64,000 nucleotides of DNA from Ulva prolifera (taxonomy: Eukaryota > Chlorophyta > Ulvophyceae > Ulvales > Ulvaceae): the NCBI GenBank assembly GCA_023078555.1, contig CM041200.1, forward strand, positions 6,549,361 to 6,613,360, read 5' to 3'. Under the pieces are notes generated by a model, which did no database searches, was not told where the DNA came from, and worked only from the letters and a program-made list of their open reading frames with translations. A program made the translations under genes and the position numbers. Positions 58,339 to 64,000 of this stretch are shown piece after piece. Position 1 is the first letter of the stretch, and each line of letters opens with the position of its first letter.

Positions 58339-59058
58339 GGACGTTCAAACAGGCAGAATGTCAACCAGCAGAAAAGCGTAATAGACCGAGCACGACATTT
58401 CCACCGTACCTAAAATTGCGGTCGCGATCAGCAGCCCGTCCCTGGGCTTCACGCCGCGCCTGGGCTCGCGTTTGGAGAGTGTCCTGTTCAAACCCATATG
58501 CAAGGAGGAAACCCTTGGGGACAAGCATCAAGACAAACCCCTCACATTGATGTCTTCATCACGGATCAAATCAACCTGACATTCGATCGTGCGACTCCTA
58601 CGCTATGGGCGCACAAGGGCCGATTTTGATGCGTTGGAGCTAGCATCGCTCTTCGGCATCTCGAGACAGAATATAGCCCACCATAACCTATTGAACTGAT
58701 TCTGCATTGAGCTTACTACTCTTCGCGCGAATGAAAGCTTGTTTGTGGCATTGTGAAGCGGTGCGTGAACAAGTGGCGACCAGGCTTCTCATCGAAACAG
58801 GCTGTGGCAACATGTTGACCATGCTTCCAAGAGCAAGCTGCCTTACAATGTGCAGCCCAGCAGAGAGACACAGAAACTTGAACTGCATATCCGCAGGACT
58901 TTGAATTCATGAACGTAAAGCTGGTTTGAGTGACGGTGTCGTTGCCAGTGTCACGCGCCTGCACTTGCCCATGATTTGAGGACATGACATGATCACGAAC
59001 GCGTCCGGTTGACATAATTAGTCTTATTTCTTGCCTCGCCCTGAACTTGCTCTGATCG
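58339..59058. promoter_or_regulatory. Intergenic region of a second head-to-head pair
   Basis: 720 bp between the 2H-like gene (-) and CBP80 (+). No gene is seen; it is a candidate bidirectional promoter. No TATA box or named motif could be assigned. Confidence 0.4.
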
Positions 59059-62000
59059 ATGGGCAGGGGCAGATTCGGGCATGGCGGTGGAGGGCGAGGC
59101 CGGGGGCGTGGTCGTGGGCACAGCCAGGGCAGGCATGGGTATCAGAAAGGATTTATCGCCCCTCCTCCACGTGAAGTATCTGCTCGTGCCGCGATGCTGC
59201 GGATCCTGAACTCGCTGGGGAGCGCACCAGCCATTTCGGTACGATTCCAGTTTGCGTGGGCAATTGCGGCCTCACCGGGCACCACCGGCCCGACATAGCC
59301 TCACAATCAGCTGCACTTGAAGGCTAGAATGTCGGAAGAAGAGCAACGAGCAGTGGAGAATTTCGTTGCACATCAGATGTTCGAGACATGCGGCCAGATC
59401 CTGGACGGCATCAACAACTATCCGTTGTCCATGACTACAGACTCATTCTGGGACGTTCTCTTCTCAAAGCCACACAGGCACGTCCTGCCAGCTTCACTCA
59501 CTACCGATATGCGGGGAAATGCAAGCCATGCGTTTCTTATGTCTTCCTACGGCTTCTTACGGCGCTCTGCAAAACGGGCCTTGAAGGCATCTCGCCACTT
59601 ATGACACAACAGACGTCTCCTCCATGCAGGGTGCCCTTCTTCGCTGTCTTGGTCAGTCTAGTCAACCGCACAGCTGTCGAGGCATCAGAGGCAATCGTCA
59701 CCGAGGCAGGAAAACGCCTGACTGCATCCCTCGCGCATGCCAATCAGCCCGATCCCGGCAACGCCCCGTCATCCAACCAGGTTACAAAGGCCATCTTACG
59801 CTTCTACTGTGGCCTGGGAACCCTTGGGGTGATCTCCTGCTCAAGCGTTATTGCTCGCTTCCAAGAATTCATTGATAAGGCGTTCGAGCTTGTCAGTGCT
59901 GAGTCAGACGGGACCAGTGAAGCAAAGCAGGCATATGGGGACATGCTGGTCGAGGCAGTGCTGCTGGCACTGCCCTGGGGAGGCAAAGCACTCTTCGAGC
60001 AAGAGAGGGAAGCGATGGAAGCGCTGTTTAAGAAACTGCATGAATACATGGCGGCTCGGCCGAAAAAGGTGTGTGTCCCGACGCGCGCTGTCAGCACCTG
60101 CACCCACCCACACCCCCGCCCTCCCCCGCCAATGACCGCAAATGACCGCAAATGGCGTGCACGCATCACCCAGCGCACACGACACAGCAGAGCTCCACTT
60201 CCGATGCAACATGCCTCTCGCACACGGTCTGCAGTGCCAAGCACACCCCGATGTGGGCACCATAGGACCGAGCGCAGGTCAATCTCTGCATGCAATGATA
60301 TCCAGGGGCGCCGCTGCTACAGTGCTGCGAGGGACGTAGTGTATGCCATTCACAGGATGGGGACACCAGCCCCTCTCCGCGCAGCCCACAGCTGCCGATG
60401 CGACGTGCTCCCTATCAATCTCCGGCAAAGCATCAGGCTTGTTGTTTGGAATCACACCGTTCGCGTTCACTTCACAACAGAGCCGCCACAGCCGCAGGCG
60501 CCCGCGGGTGCTAATAACTGCTCTCAACCCTTGCATGGGCTCACGTGCAGGAGTCGGTGGAGCTCGCGCCATGGCTCCCGCTCGACCCCGGCTCCCCGCC
60601 GAGCATATCTGCAGACTGCAGCGGCGCGTCCTTCCTGCCCCGCCTGCTTGCTGCCATCGAAGCCCTCCGCGAGAGCGGCTGGCTGGCCACCTGCGTCCCA
60701 CAGCCACACCACTACATTGACAACGCGTTCAACGTCGGAGCCGTGTTTGATGCCCCCCCAGCCACCTTCCCCGCGGCTCCCCCGCCCCACCTCTCCCCCG
60801 CACAGATCTACCCTCCCCGAGGCATCTGCCCCCTCCTGCCCGGCCACCTGGAGCGCGCCCCAATAGACACCCTCGAGATCGACGTCATCATCGCACAGGA
60901 GTACTACATGCATGTGCTGCATGCATATGCGGCGAACGGGAAGGCGTGCGTGGACGAGGCGACGACCGGCCTGCCGATCCCGTTCCCCTCGGTGTACCTG
61001 CTGGTGGAGCTCATCGTGTCGCAGATCCTGCTGCCGGCGCCGGCGCTGCTGGTGTTTGCGTACCACAGCATCATGGTGCGCCTGGTGGAAGTCGTCGGGC
61101 AGCCCGTGGCCCTGTGCGCCCCTCGCGCTCCGCTGAGTCCCCTGCTCCCATTGAGACTGAGACGCTTGCTCCTGTGCGGCGAGCTGTGGTGCACCGAGCT
61201 GCCTCACCGGCCCGAGCTTGGTGGCAGCGGCCGTTGTCGAGGGTTGTGAACAGCGCAAGCGTCACTCCCACCACATGCTACTGCAAAGTGCTCTGTAGGG
61301 TGCACCATGGGGTCACCTCATGCCTTTGCGGTGCTGCCTGCAGTGCCCTCCGCCCTGGGTGCTCCTGTGACCACATGTTCACGGCTGAAGTAAGTTGGCG
61401 CACTTGTGTGGGGCGAGGGTGTGACGCGCAGCCCGCTGCGCAGGTCGTTCGGAGGCTGCATGAAGACTCTGTTTGAGTCGGCGCACGACCTGGACATCAT
61501 TCTGCTGCACCGCGCATCCGATGCGCTGGCGTGGTTCGTGTCGAACAACAACTACCAGTGGCCGTGGGTGCGGTGGGAGCGGGTCCTCGATGTGCGGCCT
61601 GCCCCTTCACTGTGCTTGCTGCTCAAAAGGGCCGGGGTTGTCAGGCAACTCGGGCCATGCGCTCCAGGTGCCGGGATCGTTGATGCCAGCCGCGTGCATT
61701 TGCATATGTGCTCTGCCAACGCCACTTGCGGCGCGTCACTGTTCCATCCGCACGAGTCGCATCGCCTGCATGCATGGGAAGTGGCTTCCCTGGTTGCAGA
61801 GTGGTGATGCCTGCACCGCCTCTGCGCTTCAAGCTGAGATAGACTGACGGTCCCTCAGGCTGCAGCATCGATTCTCCCTGCATTTCTTGTGCAAGTGACC
61901 GCAAGCGCTCCAGTAATCGAAGCGGCCTTGTTTTGCTTGCCGCTACAAGGCCATAGGCTAAGGCGCCGCTGCGCTGCAGGCAGAGCCGCTCAACGCACAG

Positions 62001-63586
62001 CGGCGGTTCTGCAGCCTTACGCTCGCAAAGATGATCCGCCTGTGCGCGCAGCTGCGCTACATCCAGCAGAAGGTGCTGCCTGCGGATGCCCGCTGGCTGC
62101 AGCTCATCCCCGCGAGCGACCAACCGACCGCGCCGCCGCCCGACCCCAGCGCGCCCAACGGCCTGCAGCAGCCGCATGAGGCCTTCATGGCCGCCATCGT
62201 TGCGAAAACAAATGAGGAGGCGGTGGAGGCGCAGCTGCGGGCCGCCGCCGAGACGGCGGAGGGCGGCCTGGTAGCCACGCTGGCGGCGTTCCTGCATGTG
62301 CTGCTGGTGCGTGCAAGCATGAGCCAGCACCACACGCAGGTGCTGCTGGACCGATATCGCACGGCTTTGAAGAACATCATGGCGTCGGTGCGCTCCCCCC
62401 TGTGCTGCCTGCGCTGTGCCTCAACTGCATCACATGGGCTTGTGTGGCTGTCAGCTGGATCGTCCACAGCATCGCGCGTGCGGTGTTAAATGCCCTGGCT
62501 GCTGTGGCTACTGGGTCATCTAGCGTGACTGTCAGCCACAAGTGTGATGTGTGATATCACAACTTGTCATTCGCTGATCAACATGCAGATGCGACACTGA
62601 AGGTGTCATGTGGTTTGTTGGGAGCTGTGATATCGGGCGAGGGCATCTGCCTTACAGGGGTCACGCACACGCCCAGTCGTCCAGGGTCCACATGCCGACC
62701 GCGGCTGGCTTGCAGCCGCCGCATAAGCTGCAGTGGCAACCCTGCATCCCTCACGGGCATGCTCACTGTCGCACGAGTGCAGGTGAACGAGGAGGCCTCC
62801 CCGGGGACTGCAGAAATCGCGGCGCTGGACGTCGTGGCGAAGGTCTGGAAGTGCAGCAGCCTGCGCGCCAACCTCACGATCAGCCGCTTCGTGTCCGTCG
62901 GGCTGCTGCGAGTGCAGGACGTGCTAGACTGGGTGTTCCTCCCGTCCCCTGAGTCCTCGGCACCAGCACCGAAACTAGTAGACACGGAAGAGGGCACCGC
63001 CACCACCGCTCTGGAGTGCGTGCTGTCCCTGCTGACGGCATTGTTGGAGCAAGCTCAGGTGTGGCAGCGCCGTGCAGAATCCAAAGTGATGCGGAACCAA
63101 GTGACCAGCTGCGTATGCAAGCGGCACACGGTTTGCTGTGTGTCCGTGTGCCAGCGATGCTGTGCACCAGGTGGCGGTGTCCACCTGGCAGCTGCCACAC
63201 ACCAGCGACTGCACGCCGAAGCACGCGCCGCCACATGCTCGGCTGCACATGACACGCATGCATATGAACATCATCTGTTGCTGAGGCTGAACGACGTCAA
63301 AGCTGTCCACCCGCACATGTCCCTCTAAGGTTCCAGCCGCATGGTACAGAGCAGCGATGGTGAGATGTTTGTGCAGGCGAGTGCCGATCAGCTGAAGGAG
63401 CTGCGGCAGCAGCTGCCGAAGCTGGAGGTGGAGGCGCAGACGGCGTCGACGGAGATGCAGGCGGCGCAGCAGCAGGCGCAGGACCCTGGCGTGACGGACG
63501 AGGAGCGTGAGCAGCTAATGGAGCGCATCCCGGTGCTCACCAACAGCGAGGCCGACCTTGCTCAGCGCCTGCAAGGCGTGCGCGAG
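59059..63586 (+). CDS. CBP80: Nuclear cap-binding protein, large subunit CBP80 (3' end outside the window)
   Basis: Exons: 59059-59238; 59311-60068 (frame changes between about 59430 and 59540, junction unresolved); 60551-61113; 61444-61591; 61980-62387; 62783-63058; 63377-63577 or 63586; more beyond 64000. Binds the mRNA cap complex with CBP20, for splicing, export and the first round of translation. Tandem MIF4G regions: VPFFAVLVSL, ILRFYCGLGTLG, LLALPWGGKALFEQE, LIVSQILLPAPAL, DALAWFVSNNNYQWPW (the LILWFSHHLSNFQF-WPW position of plant CBP80), ALDVVAKVWKCSSL with VQDVLDWVF, then the late coiled coil (ADQLKELRQQL). The N-terminus is an Arg-Gly repeat (GGRGRGRGRGHSQGRHG) in place of the usual basic NLS. 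The C-terminal part is missing from the window. Confidence 0.88.
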
Positions 63587-64000
63587 GTGTGGCCCATTCC
63601 CGGCGTGGGAGCTGCTGCTTGCTTCCAGTGCATCACGATGCATCACAGGTCAACTGCGGGTCATGGTGTACGGTGACTCACTCTGTCCAGCACTTGTTGA
63701 CGATCCTCAGGTCTCAACAGACATACAGAGCTGGCACACCAGGGGTTACGAGGGTGTCTGAGCGATGCTGTCTCAGTGACTCAGTGTACCAAAGCCGGTG
63801 TACATTGGTGAGAAACTGTGCTTGAGGTCAATTACAGCATGGACATGCGGTCCATGTGAAAAATGAGGCGCAGATGTGGACATGTTACACACGTCATGTC
63901 AACATGCGCGCCTCATCCTACCATATTGCCTCGGGTGGTCCGGCCCCTTGGTAGTCCACCCCATAGACGATGCAAGCAGTGACACGCAGAAAGATACATC
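63587..64000 (+). other. Probable CBP80 intron reaching the window edge
   Basis: No coding continuation in frame after the donor at about 63578 or 63587. A CATGGACATGCGGTCCATG inverted repeat occurs near 63839. The remaining exons should lie beyond the window. Confidence 0.55.

Noticed and set aside
60524..61258. Minus-strand ORF of 244 aa
   Set aside because: Antisense to CBP80 exon 4, compositionally biased, no recognisable domain.

Overview
The window is nuclear DNA of a green alga (Chlorophyta, probably a trebouxiophyte-type alga; the genus cannot be fixed from sequence alone). Genes are intron-rich with GC-rich codons. Introns often begin GTGCG and end TGCAG. Two genes match families best known from plants: a 2H-phosphoesterase-like 'RNA ligase/cyclic nucleotide phosphodiesterase family' protein and a DUF7953-like membrane protein. 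Exon models were built by hand from conserved motifs, splice consensus and phase bookkeeping; no search was run.

Layout. (1) 1-18,321: two paralogous seven-exon class V aminotransferase (cysteine-desulfurase-like) genes lie tail to tail, A on + (9-4592, perhaps 5' truncated) and B on - (12647-18321), with identical intron phases. Between them are a 2.8-kb non-autonomous CACTA transposon (6259-9073) and a decayed third fragment of the same family (about 10691-10872), split by a 30-bp perfect palindrome. (2) 18.3-23.7 kb: no supportable gene, only dispersed repeats. (3) 23,702-30,609: a complete 11-exon ABCG half-transporter. (4) 33,564-45,215: a Ty3/Gypsy LTR retrotransposon with LTRs identical by eye and a 5-bp target duplication, itself a trap for later insertions. 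It holds an 849-bp TRIM element, a CACTA element inside one TRIM LTR, a hAT-type element inside the integrase, and a solo TRIM LTR inside the hAT. (5) 45.6-64 kb: a gene-dense housekeeping stretch with ELO fatty-acid elongase (-), UPF1 helicase (-), DUF7953-like membrane protein (+), 2H-phosphoesterase-like protein (-) and nuclear cap-binding protein CBP80 (+, running off the right edge).

Functional links. UPF1 and CBP80, partners in nonsense-mediated decay, lie within 6 kb of each other. Two head-to-head pairs (UPF1/DUF7953-like and 2H-like/CBP80) share 0.7-0.8-kb intergenic regions that may act as bidirectional promoters. The best candidates for new biology are the extra ORF upstream of gag, the single in-frame stop between gag and pol, the TRIM family whose LTR carries a tRNA-like Pol III box pair, and the aminotransferase paralogs with an unrecognised C-terminal extension. 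No CRISPR, operon or prokaryotic feature is present.
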